Assembly (NCBI GenBank): GCA_018823175.1
Contig: JAHJIY010000073.1
Location: 1-61,512, forward strand
Source of the DNA: Pseudomonadota bacterium
GTDB taxonomy: Bacteria > Desulfobacterota > Desulfobulbia > Desulfobulbales > JAHJIY01
Reading direction: 5' to 3'
Length of the DNA stretch: 61,512 bases
Part shown: positions 26,893 through 35,789 of the stretch, piece after piece
How the letters are laid out: each line of letters begins with the position of its first letter
Position numbering within the stretch: position 1 is the stretch's first letter
Notes under the pieces: generated by a model
What the model was told of the DNA's origin: nothing
Database searches by the model: none
What the model saw: only the letters and a program-made list of their open reading frames with translations
Made by a program: the position numbers and the translations under genes

Positions 26893-29028
26893 ATGAAAAT
26901 CCGCACAATCTTGGAAAAGATCGACGATAAGCAGCTCTTTATCCCAGCCTTCCAGCGCGAATATGTCTGGAAGCGGGACGATGCCAAGCAGCTGATCGAC
27001 TCGCTGATCAAGGAGTATCCCACCGGCACAATGCTGACCTGGGAAACTGCCAACCCGCCGGAACTGAAAGGGCCGCACAAGTACAACGAAAAACAGGGGG
27101 CGGTGCGGCTGCTGCTGGACGGTCAACAGCGGATCACTTCACTCTACATGCTAATCAAAGGTGAGGTGCCGAACTATTACACCTTGGCCGAGATCATGAA
27201 CGACACTCGGGGGCTCTATGTGAACCTGGAGACCCTGGAGCTCTCATACTACATGAAGACCCGGATGGAGAACAACCCGCTCTGGCAGAACATCACCGAT
27301 GTTTTCCAGAAGAAGGTCGGGGCTTTTGATCTACAGGCGCAATTCGCTACTGTCGGCAAAGAGATTACCATGGAGGAGTTGAAGAAGCTCAACGACAATA
27401 TTACCAGGGTCACCGGGGTGCTGGAGCGCGATTTCCCTGAGCAGGTTATCCCGGTCAAGGCGACGATCCGCGAGGCCATCGATATTTTTTACAAGGTCAA
27501 CGCCAGTGGGGTGGCCCTGACCGAAGCGGAACTCGCCCTGGCTCAGATCTCCGGCTATTGGCCACAGGCCCGCGATCTGTTTAAGGCGAAGCTGGCGAAG
27601 TTGGCGAAGGATGGTTTTGTCTTCAGGCTGGATTTCATCGTCTATGTCCTCTTGGGCTGTCTCTATCACCTGGGTTCCGAGATGCGCAAACTGCACGGCG
27701 AGGAAAACAACGAAAGCCTCCGATCCGCCTGGGAACGACTCGACAACCAGGTACTTGATTACGTGGTCAACATTATGCGTTCAAACGCCTATGTGGACCA
27801 CACTGACGAGATCAACTCGATCTACGCTTTGGTGCCGATCATTGTCTTCTGCTTTGATAAGGATGGCCAACACCTGAGCGAGACAGAAATCAAGAAGATG
27901 GTCAAGTGGTTCTACTATTCGCAGATCCGGGCACGCTACGTCAGCCAGTTGCCGCAAAAGCTGGACCGTGACCTGAGGACGATCAATGAATCGGATAAAC
28001 CATTCGACGACCTTTTGCAGGTGATCGAGGAGGAAAGCCGGCTGGAGGTCATGCCGTTCGAGTTTGCGGGGCGTGGGATTATGCACCCACTCTTCAGCCT
28101 GATGCGCTGGTACCACAAGAGCCGAGGTGCGGTCTGCTTCACCACCGGACTGACTTTGCGCCAAAACATGGGGGCAAAATACCAGTTGGAGAAGGACCAC
28201 ATTTTCCCCTTCTCAAGGCTCAAAAAAGTTGGTTATGGCAAGGGCAACCGAGTGAAGTACGCCCTGGCCCAAGAACTGACCAACCGGGCCATCCTGACTC
28301 AGGTGGCCAACCGAACTAAGTCCGCCACCACGGCTGAGGAATACCTGACTCAGGTTAAGGATCGCTTCCCCAAGGCACTCGACCTTCAGAGCATCCCGGA
28401 AAACGAGGATTTATGGAAACTGGAGAACTACGAGCAATTCCTGGAAGAGCGGCGCAAATTGCTGGCCAGGCGGTTTAACGATTTTCTGGAAGGGATCACC
28501 GTGACTGAAGAGGTCGTAGTGCCGGTGACCTTGGTAGAGTTGATTGCCGATGGCGAGAGCGACGAGTTGGAGTTCAAGTCGTCGCTGCGCTGGGATTACG
28601 TGGAGGGAAGGGTCAACAAGGATCTGGAACAAGTCATCGTCAAATCGGTAGCCGCCTTCGGTAACGGTCAGGGCGGCACCTTGCTTATTGGGGTGAAGGA
28701 TGACGGTGAGGTTCTTGGTCTGGCCCACGATTACACCTCGCTGGACGAGGCAGACCGAGACAAGTTTGAGCGGCACCTGCGAACCCTGCTCGGCAATCAA
28801 CTGGGGGCCTCCTTCGTGGCCGGCAAGGTCAAAGTGAAATTTCACAATGGCTTGGATGGCAACGAGGTCTGTCAAATCGAAGTGTCCCCAGCCCAGAATC
28901 CTCTGGTCATCAAGGTGAAGGACAAGAACAACCAGCCGATTGAGAAGTTCTACGTGCGCAGCGGCAACGCATCGCAAGACCTTCCCTTGAGTGAGATGAA
29001 TACCTATATCAAGGGGCGATTTGCTTGA
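26893..29028 (+). CDS. DUF262 (GmrSD-like) and AlbA_2 domain fusion protein
   Basis: A 711-residue protein. Residues 1-250 are a DUF262 domain: FIPAFQREYVW, EYPTGTML, and the catalytic-type loop LLLDGQQRITSLY (D76-R80). Around residue 432 is an HNH-like block, EKDHIFPFSRLKK (D435-H436), typical of GmrSD-family nucleases. Residues about 550-700 are an AlbA_2/Schlafen-type domain (ESDELEFKSSLRWDY, then FGNGQGGTLLIGVKDDGEV). DUF262 proteins act in restriction of modified DNA and related defences, using NTP hydrolysis. It is 160 bp upstream of the DUF499 cassette on the same strand and may belong to it or be an independent defence gene. Confidence 0.8.
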   Translation: MKIRTILEKIDDKQLFIPAFQREYVWKRDDAKQLIDSLIKEYPTGTMLTWETANPPELKGPHKYNEKQGAVRLLLDGQQRITSLYMLIKGEVPNYYTLAEIMNDTRGLYVNLETLELSYYMKTRMENNPLWQNITDVFQKKVGAFDLQAQFATVGKEITMEELKKLNDNITRVTGVLERDFPEQVIPVKATIREAIDIFYKVNASGVALTEAELALAQISGYWPQARDLFKAKLAKLAKDGFVFRLDFIVYVLLGCLYHLGSEMRKLHGEENNESLRSAWERLDNQVLDYVVNIMRSNAYVDHTDEINSIYALVPIIVFCFDKDGQHLSETEIKKMVKWFYYSQIRARYVSQLPQKLDRDLRTINESDKPFDDLLQVIEEESRLEVMPFEFAGRGIMHPLFSLMRWYHKSRGAVCFTTGLTLRQNMGAKYQLEKDHIFPFSRLKKVGYGKGNRVKYALAQELTNRAILTQVANRTKSATTAEEYLTQVKDRFPKALDLQSIPENEDLWKLENYEQFLEERRKLLARRFNDFLEGITVTEEVVVPVTLVELIADGESDELEFKSSLRWDYVEGRVNKDLEQVIVKSVAAFGNGQGGTLLIGVKDDGEVLGLAHDYTSLDEADRDKFERHLRTLLGNQLGASFVAGKVKVKFHNGLDGNEVCQIEVSPAQNPLVIKVKDKNNQPIEKFYVRSGNASQDLPLSEMNTYIKGRFA

Positions 29029-29190
29029 AAGGGCCGAAGGATTCAAAACCTGTAAAAATTATAACCAATCACTGTTTTTTTTGGTTAGATTGATTTAATT
29101 TTTTTTTGTAAATACGGGTAATACTCAGATGCAAGCATTCCCCAGTTTGTTTTTTTAACGGACATGCGAACTCTCTATAAAAGGATAATC

Positions 29191-32100
29191 ATGAGCATCC
29201 ATTCTCTCTGCAAACCGCGACCATCTGCTTTTTCTGCTGATAGGAGGGCAACCGTTCTCAGCCTCGATACATTCCTAAAAGGTCAGGTAAACGGTCCTGA
29301 GTTTTTCGAGGAAAACTTCTTTACTAACGGCATGCTCACGCTGGTTGATCGAGCGTTTCGTCAGTTGAGCGGCACTGGAGCTGGCTCGTCAGTGTTCATG
29401 CTTTCACAGGCGATGGGTGGTGGTAAAACCCACAGTATGATCGCACTGGGATTACTGGCGCGCGATCCGGATTTGCGGAAGAAAGTACTCGCCGAACAAA
29501 ATCCTGCGCCGAAGCTTGGCCGCTGCCGTGTAGTCGGATTCAACGGGAGAAGCACCGATGCCGCCGGTGGCATCTGGGGATCTATCGCGGACCAACTCGA
29601 TAAAGCAGATCAATTCGCCCGCTATATCTCGCCACTCCTGAGTGCACCTGGGCCAGAAGCCTGGAAGCAACTACTTGGCGGAGATCCTCTCGTTTTCTTT
29701 CTCGACGAGCTTCCACCCTACTTGGAATACGCTGTATCCGTCCCGGTTGGCAACGGTGACTTGGGGGTAGTGACAACCACGGCGCTTGCTAATCTATTTG
29801 TGGCAGTCGCTGAGATGGACAATGTTTGTCTTGTCCTCTCAGATCTCGCCGGAACCAATTTTAGCGTCGGTCAATCCAGCCTGGAGGCCGCTTTCAATCG
29901 GGCAGTTCAAGGAATTACTTCAGAATCAAAACGCATTGCGGTTCCGATCACTCCGGTCAATCCTAATGGTGACGAACTCTACCACATTCTGCGCAAACGT
30001 CTCTTCGAGCATGTCGCCTCCGAGAAGGAGATCCAGGAAGTGGCCGGCGCATACCGTGAAGCGCTCCGTGAAGCTAACAGGATGAATCTGACCACCACCT
30101 CACCGGAAGCTCTCTATGCTCGCGTCCTTGATGCCTATCCATTCCACCCAGACCTCCGGGAACTCGTTGGTAAGTTCAAGGAAAACGAAGGGTTTCAGCA
30201 AACCCGTGGCGTGATTCGCCTGATGCAGATGGTGGTCTCCGACCTCTGGAAGTCAGAGAAAGCCGCGGGCATTGATTTGATTCATCCCTATGATCTCGAC
30301 CTCAATCTCGATGAAATTGCCTCAGAAGTTCGTAGCATAAACCCGTCCCTAAGTGAGGCAATCGCCCATGATATTGCCCATAGTGGCGATGCGGAGGTTG
30401 AACAGATTGACCTTGCTAACGGGAACTCCGACGCGTCGGATGCCGCCCGCCTGATCCTGGTGGCCTCGCTCTCAACCACCCCTGGGGCCATTCACGGTCT
30501 GCGCGAATATCAACTTGTTGATTGTCTCCAGCGTCCCGGCCGCGATCTCTCTACTTTCAAGGCCAACGTCCTCGATAAATTGGCTACCCGTGCCTGGTAT
30601 CTTCACAATTCCGCCGATGGGCGACTTTTCTTCAAGAACCAGCAGAACCTTGCCGCCAAGCTGCGCTCGACCGCTCTCTCGCTTCATGCTGAAACGGTGG
30701 ACAGAATGCTTAGAGGGCACCTGGAAGATTATTTTTCCGCTTCTCTCCGCGATTGTTATCAGGCAGTGAAGGTGCTGCCGCCACCTGATGAAGTTCAGGT
30801 CGAGCAGGAAAAGACTGTACTGGTTATCGTCCGCCCAGGCGGGCAGGCAAACAGTTTGCCCGTCTCAGCCGACTGGCAGGGGTGGTGGAGCCAGCAGCAG
30901 TACAAGAATCGGGTGCTCTTTCTTACTGGTTCGAGAGACACCTTCCAGAAGGTACTCGACTCGGCCCGACAAACTCGTGCCCTGCAGAGTATTGAAGACG
31001 AACTCAAGGCGGAGATCACCCCGTCCGACGATCCGCAGTGGCGGGCTCTTGATGCGCTTCGCGACCGGGTTGGCCTGCAATTCACCTCTGCACTCAAAGA
31101 GGCCTTTGACCAGATCGTCTATCCTTCGATCAACTCCGCCCTGCGGGCGACCGGTACCGATCTCGCCTTTGCCGGCAACCAGAACGGCGAAGCAACCATT
31201 CGCAAGACTCTCGAAGGTGCGCAGAAATTCACGACCAAGATTGATGACGACAGCTTTCGCTCCCGGGCCGAGGCACGCCTTTTCGGAAATGCGGAAACCA
31301 AAGTGGTCCTGTGGTCAGACTTTAAAAGGGCGGCGGCGGTAAATACCAACTGGCCGCTCCACAAGGTTTCAGCCCTTGATGATCTCAAAGCAGATTGCCT
31401 CCGGCGTGGGCTGTGGCGCGAGGAGGGTAATCACATCCGGCGCGGCCCCTTTGCCCCACCGGAACCCGAGGTTTCTATCCGCGAACTCTCCATGCAGGAT
31501 GACGGCGACGGACACACTTTCTTGAAGATCGAGCCGCTTCATGCACCTGCAGTAGTCTATGAAACAGGTGATTCCGTCCCTACGACCGCATCCAGTCCGG
31601 TGCCAACCCCGGCCCGTTTTGAAGCAACCGGCTTGCGCTACCGTTTTCTCGCCTTCGATCCCGCCGATTCTGTTCGTGTAAGTGAGGTAAAAGAATGGAC
31701 CGCGAAGCTCCGCCTGAAATATCAACTGCATAATCGGGGAGACCATTTTGAGGTAGAGTTGCTCTCTTTACCAAAAACCAATGGGATTGCCATCCATTAC
31801 ACCACAGACGGTTCCTCTCCTTCCGGTGCCGGTTCTGCGATCTATGACGGGCCATTTCGTGTGCCCGACAAATGTCGCGTCGTGTGTGCCATGGCTGTAT
31901 CTTCTGTTTACGACCTGAACTCCGAGACGATCCGCATCCAGATTCCGCAGAAGGGCCAAGAAGAACGCACCCTGGACCCGAAGATTCCTGCCCGTTGGAA
32001 TCAACGGACTAAGCTCGATGATTCCGGGGCGGTCTGGGATTTCATCCAGCGCCAGGAGAAAGTCTCGGGAATAAGTGCCTATGAAATACTCATTACGGCT

Positions 32101-32322
32101 GAGAGTAGCGATGGTCAGCAAAACTTGGAATACTCCGGAGCCTTGGAAGGCGGTTACGATGCCGCCGCTCTCAAAACTATCGCCGAGAAACTACAGGAAA
32201 TCGTCAGTGGCGGCAGCCTGCGGATGACCATTGGATCTCTTGGCTTCCCCACCGGACAAGCTCTACTCGACTGGTTGCAGGCCACTAATCAACCATTTAA
32301 TCTAGCCAGAGTTAGTCAATAA
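29191..32322 (+). CDS. DUF499 (COG1483-type) AAA ATPase
   Basis: The start is ATG 29191, 5 bp after AAGGAT; the frame opens at 29164 without a ribosome site. The product has 1043 residues. Walker A is QAMGGGKTHS (73-82), Walker B PLVFFLDELPPYL near 167, and HILRKRLFEHV follows, as in DUF499 ATPases. Near residue 870, IHYTTDGSSPSGAGSAIYDG resembles a chitobiase C-terminal (CHB_HEX_C) Ig-like domain. The family occurs with DUF1156 methylases and helicases in defence islands. The next gene starts 2 bp after this stop, so this is the head of a tight operon. Confidence 0.85.
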   Translation: MSIHSLCKPRPSAFSADRRATVLSLDTFLKGQVNGPEFFEENFFTNGMLTLVDRAFRQLSGTGAGSSVFMLSQAMGGGKTHSMIALGLLARDPDLRKKVLAEQNPAPKLGRCRVVGFNGRSTDAAGGIWGSIADQLDKADQFARYISPLLSAPGPEAWKQLLGGDPLVFFLDELPPYLEYAVSVPVGNGDLGVVTTTALANLFVAVAEMDNVCLVLSDLAGTNFSVGQSSLEAAFNRAVQGITSESKRIAVPITPVNPNGDELYHILRKRLFEHVASEKEIQEVAGAYREALREANRMNLTTTSPEALYARVLDAYPFHPDLRELVGKFKENEGFQQTRGVIRLMQMVVSDLWKSEKAAGIDLIHPYDLDLNLDEIASEVRSINPSLSEAIAHDIAHSGDAEVEQIDLANGNSDASDAARLILVASLSTTPGAIHGLREYQLVDCLQRPGRDLSTFKANVLDKLATRAWYLHNSADGRLFFKNQQNLAAKLRSTALSLHAETVDRMLRGHLEDYFSASLRDCYQAVKVLPPPDEVQVEQEKTVLVIVRPGGQANSLPVSADWQGWWSQQQYKNRVLFLTGSRDTFQKVLDSARQTRALQSIEDELKAEITPSDDPQWRALDALRDRVGLQFTSALKEAFDQIVYPSINSALRATGTDLAFAGNQNGEATIRKTLEGAQKFTTKIDDDSFRSRAEARLFGNAETKVVLWSDFKRAAAVNTNWPLHKVSALDDLKADCLRRGLWREEGNHIRRGPFAPPEPEVSIRELSMQDDGDGHTFLKIEPLHAPAVVYETGDSVPTTASSPVPTPARFEATGLRYRFLAFDPADSVRVSEVKEWTAKLRLKYQLHNRGDHFEVELLSLPKTNGIAIHYTTDGSSPSGAGSAIYDGPFRVPDKCRVVCAMAVSSVYDLNSETIRIQIPQKGQEERTLDPKIPARWNQRTKLDDSGAVWDFIQRQEKVSGISAYEILITAESSDGQQNLEYSGALEGGYDAAALKTIAEKLQEIVSGGSLRMTIGSLGFPTGQALLDWLQATNQPFNLARVSQ

Positions 32323-32324
32323 CC

Positions 32325-32948
32325 ATGCGCCGCGCATCATCACCAGCACGCAAGGTCGTCGGCCTTGGCTTTCTGCCGGAGGAAGCCCGCCATGGTTTTC
32401 TCATCACCATCCCAAAGGGCAGTGGCGGTAATGACATGATTTGCATTACTGAACATAGGGGTTCAGATCTCGACCATCTGGGGATCAGGGCGATCCCGAT
32501 GGTATCACCCAGCGACCCTTCTTTGCGAGTCATAATTGATCGTAACCGCTGGCTGACTCTGGGCCCGGCGTTCTGGGAAGAGGCTAATCGCCGCCTCCGC
32601 GCCAATGGTCTGCCCACTGCCAAGTTTCAGAAGAACCCTGGCAAACCTGTACCGGTTCACCCCTCGCTAGGCAAGGAACTCTGCATCCTTTGCTGGGCGG
32701 TCGAAGAGGCTTCCTCGGACGACATTCCCAACGCTTTGCGAAACTGGGAAGCCCTGGCCCCGGAAGAGCGCTGGTGGCTCTTCACCATGACGATTGCCAC
32801 CACCGGCCAGGCCCTGCAGAAAGGTATCGGCTGGCGCAAAGCCCTTCGTGCCGCTCTTGCCGACAATCCTTTTGTTAAAGGTGAAGGGCTCTCACCTAAG
32901 GCCAGGCGTGAGTTGCTCGGCCATTCCCAGTTAACGCTTCCCCTGTAA
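32325..32948 (+). CDS. DUF3780 protein
   Basis: A 207-residue protein that matches the DUF3780 family pattern by context and sequence: VVGLGFLPEEARHGFLITIP at the N-terminus, WCAVEE-like LCWAVEEAS in the middle, and EERWWLFTMTIATTGQALQK toward the end. DUF3780 genes are found almost always between a DUF499 ATPase and a DUF1156 methylase, as here (2 bp and 12 bp gaps). There is no known enzyme motif; probably a structural or adaptor subunit of the complex. Confidence 0.8.
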   Translation: MRRASSPARKVVGLGFLPEEARHGFLITIPKGSGGNDMICITEHRGSDLDHLGIRAIPMVSPSDPSLRVIIDRNRWLTLGPAFWEEANRRLRANGLPTAKFQKNPGKPVPVHPSLGKELCILCWAVEEASSDDIPNALRNWEALAPEERWWLFTMTIATTGQALQKGIGWRKALRAALADNPFVKGEGLSPKARRELLGHSQLTLPL

Positions 32949-32960
32949 ACAAGGAACTAT

Positions 32961-35789
32961 ATGCCTACCTTCATCGAAACCCAATTTCCCATCGCTCGCC
33001 TCTCTGCAGAGTCTTACAAAGAGCGCAAGGCTGGTGCCAGCCAGACACTGACCGGCCTGGGAAAATGGTGGGGGCGCAAACCGCTGATTCTCGTGCGGGC
33101 GTCCATCTTGGGCATGCTCATGCCCGCCTCCGGGAACCCGAATAAGGACCGCGAGATATTCCTAAAGATTCTTACCATGGATGATGATGGTGCCTGGGAT
33201 CGCTGCAAACCCCCTGCCCAGCGCAAAACCTCTCGCTTGGCCTTCGACCAATTACCCTATGCCGAACGCATCAAATTGTGCGATCGCCCTGAAAATGTCG
33301 CGGGGCCTTCGGAGGCGGCATGGGCTGAGATCAACGCCCACCTTGGCACTAAGGCAAAGTCATTACCCGAGTTGGTCGAACAACTCGGCCAGCGCACCTT
33401 CGGCCACACGCCACGCGTGGGGGATAGCTTTTGCGGCGGTGGCTCCATTCCCTTTGAAGCTGCCCGCATCGGCTGCGAGGCGTTTGGCTCAGACCTCAAT
33501 CCTGTTGCTGGCCTGCTCACCTGGGCGAGTTTGAATCTGCTCGGCGGTGGCAAAACAATACAAGACGAAGTACGTAAGGTGCAGGAAGCCGTCTTCGCCA
33601 CTGCTGATAAACAGATCACAGAGTGGGGCATCGAGCACAACGACCTGGGCGAACGCGCCGAGGCGTTTCTCTACTGCGTCGAAGTGAAACCCGAGGGCTG
33701 TGACTATTACATTCCGTTGGCACCGAGTTGGGTGATTTCGGAGAAATACCACATCGTCGCCACTTGGCAGAAAGTACCGGGTTCAGATCGCTTACAGCCG
33801 AAGGTACTCGCGGTTTCCGAAAGTGAACTTAAACTCTATAAGGAGAAGAAGGGCGCGACGGTGGGCGGCAGCCGGGTCATCGATCCCTTTGATGCCAGCC
33901 GCTCCTGGTCGGTGGAAGCATTGCGCGGCCCGGAAGGTCTGCGTCGCTGGAGCAATGACGATGTGGTGCCTCGCCCAGGCGATGTGTTTCAGGAGCGGCT
34001 TTATTGCATTCGCTGGATAAACGATAGGGGTGACCGCCGCTACGCCGCCCCTGATGTCGCCGACCTAGCACGGGAAGCCAAAGTGCTGGAACTGCTGCGT
34101 GAACGCTTTGTCGAGTGGCAACGAAAGGGGTTTATTCCGTTGATGGCAATTCCTGAGGGTGGTGACAAAACCGAGGAGCCGATTCGCACGCGCGGCTGGA
34201 CTTACTGGCATCATTTGTTTACACCGAGGCAGTTGTTGATGTTGGGTTTGATTTGGGAAGATTTCCATGAGAGGCAAACCAAGTTAAACCTTACTGCAGG
34301 ACTTATTTGTATTTGGAGAACGCTGGATAGACATTCAAGGCTATGTGGATTGGACCCGGATAAGTCTAAGGGTCCAGGCTCGACAAGAAATGTGTTCTTT
34401 AACCAAGCACTTAACCCGCAGTATATGTTTGGCTCCAGAGCCCTATCAGGTCTAGCAGATTTCTTGATTTTAGATCTCAGCGGGGAGAGTAAGCACCGTA
34501 TTGCTGGCAATGTTGTTTCGTCAGATGCTCGTGATCTAAGTCAGACTTGTGACTTTTGGATTACCGATCCACCGTATGCAGATGCTGTTAACTACCATGA
34601 ACTGGCCGACTTTTTTCTGGCATGGGCGGAGAAGCCTCTCACCAAGGCTTTCCCTGAATGGATGCCCGATGCCCGTTCCGAACTTGCGGTGCGTGGCGAT
34701 GGCGAAGACTTCCGCCGTTCCATGGTGGAGATCTACCAGAACCTCGCCCGGCACATGCCAGACAACGGCATGCAGATGGTCATGTTCACCCATCAAGACC
34801 CAGCAGTTTGGGCCGACCTCGGCATGATCCTCTGGGCAGCTGGACTTAAAGCCACCGCAGCCTGGACTATCAGTACCGAAACTGAAGCGGCCGGCATCAA
34901 GAAAGGCAACTATGTACAAGGTACCGTTTGTCTCGTCCTGCGCAAACGCACCACCAACGAACCTGGCTTCCTCGACGAAGTGTATCCGCTGGTGGAAGAC
35001 GAAGTGAAACGCCAGATCGAATCCATGCAGGCGCTTGACGAAGGAGGCGAACCCAATTTCAACGACGCCGATTACCAACTCGCTGCCTACGCAGCTGCGC
35101 TCAAGGTGCTAACCCAATACGGCAACCTGGATGGCAAGGATGTGGAGCACGAAGTCTTTGCTGTGCGTGCGAAGAACCAGAAAAGCGACTTCCAGACCGT
35201 GATCGAACGTGCGTTGGGTATTGCTTGCGACACGCTGGTGCCGCATGGTCTGGACAACTCATGGCGTGATCTCTCGCTGGTCGAACGCTACTACCTGCGG
35301 GCACTGGATATTGAAAGCCGGGGTGAACGCCGCAAAGGCATGTATGAAGAGCTGGCGCGTGGCTTTGGCGTCACCGACATCAAGCCGCTGCTCAAAAGTG
35401 ATAAGGCCAACGGCACCCGCATGTTCACGCCCACTGGCTTGGCTTCCAGCGTGATGGGTCCTGTTGAGGGCGCGCAAGCTGCTGCCGCAGGGCTAACAAC
35501 TGCCCTCGGCCGTGCCGCCGCTTCTGGGGCACACCCTTTTGCTGCTGCGCCGCTGCGACACTTGATGTTCGCCGTGCGAGAAACCAGCTCCGCCGACAAC
35601 AGCCCGGAGCCTGGCCGCCAATACCTGCGCGACACCTTTGGCCAAGGCTACTGGGGCAAACGTGAAGGCTTCGTCTTGCTCCTCGAATGGCTTGCCGCCC
35701 TGAGCAGCGCCGAGGGGATGCACGAATGGAATAAAGACTCCGAAGCCGCCCGCATTTTGGCCGGGCGCCTTCGCAACGACCACGCCTGA
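32961..35789 (+). CDS. DUF1156 (COG1743-type) adenine-specific DNA methyltransferase
   Basis: A 942-residue protein. The N-terminal DUF1156 segment is FPIARLSAESYKERKAG followed by GLGKWWGRKPLILVRASILG. SAM-binding motif I: VGDSFCGGGSIPFEAARIGC. Catalytic motif IV: FWITDPPYADAVNYHEL (DPPY). The DPPY motif and the family place it with amino-methyltransferases acting on adenine. It probably marks host DNA so that the ATPase/helicase partners can tell self from phage. The stop overlaps the next start (TGATG). Confidence 0.85.
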   Translation: MPTFIETQFPIARLSAESYKERKAGASQTLTGLGKWWGRKPLILVRASILGMLMPASGNPNKDREIFLKILTMDDDGAWDRCKPPAQRKTSRLAFDQLPYAERIKLCDRPENVAGPSEAAWAEINAHLGTKAKSLPELVEQLGQRTFGHTPRVGDSFCGGGSIPFEAARIGCEAFGSDLNPVAGLLTWASLNLLGGGKTIQDEVRKVQEAVFATADKQITEWGIEHNDLGERAEAFLYCVEVKPEGCDYYIPLAPSWVISEKYHIVATWQKVPGSDRLQPKVLAVSESELKLYKEKKGATVGGSRVIDPFDASRSWSVEALRGPEGLRRWSNDDVVPRPGDVFQERLYCIRWINDRGDRRYAAPDVADLAREAKVLELLRERFVEWQRKGFIPLMAIPEGGDKTEEPIRTRGWTYWHHLFTPRQLLMLGLIWEDFHERQTKLNLTAGLICIWRTLDRHSRLCGLDPDKSKGPGSTRNVFFNQALNPQYMFGSRALSGLADFLILDLSGESKHRIAGNVVSSDARDLSQTCDFWITDPPYADAVNYHELADFFLAWAEKPLTKAFPEWMPDARSELAVRGDGEDFRRSMVEIYQNLARHMPDNGMQMVMFTHQDPAVWADLGMILWAAGLKATAAWTISTETEAAGIKKGNYVQGTVCLVLRKRTTNEPGFLDEVYPLVEDEVKRQIESMQALDEGGEPNFNDADYQLAAYAAALKVLTQYGNLDGKDVEHEVFAVRAKNQKSDFQTVIERALGIACDTLVPHGLDNSWRDLSLVERYYLRALDIESRGERRKGMYEELARGFGVTDIKPLLKSDKANGTRMFTPTGLASSVMGPVEGAQAAAAGLTTALGRAAASGAHPFAAAPLRHLMFAVRETSSADNSPEPGRQYLRDTFGQGYWGKREGFVLLLEWLAALSSAEGMHEWNKDSEAARILAGRLRNDHA

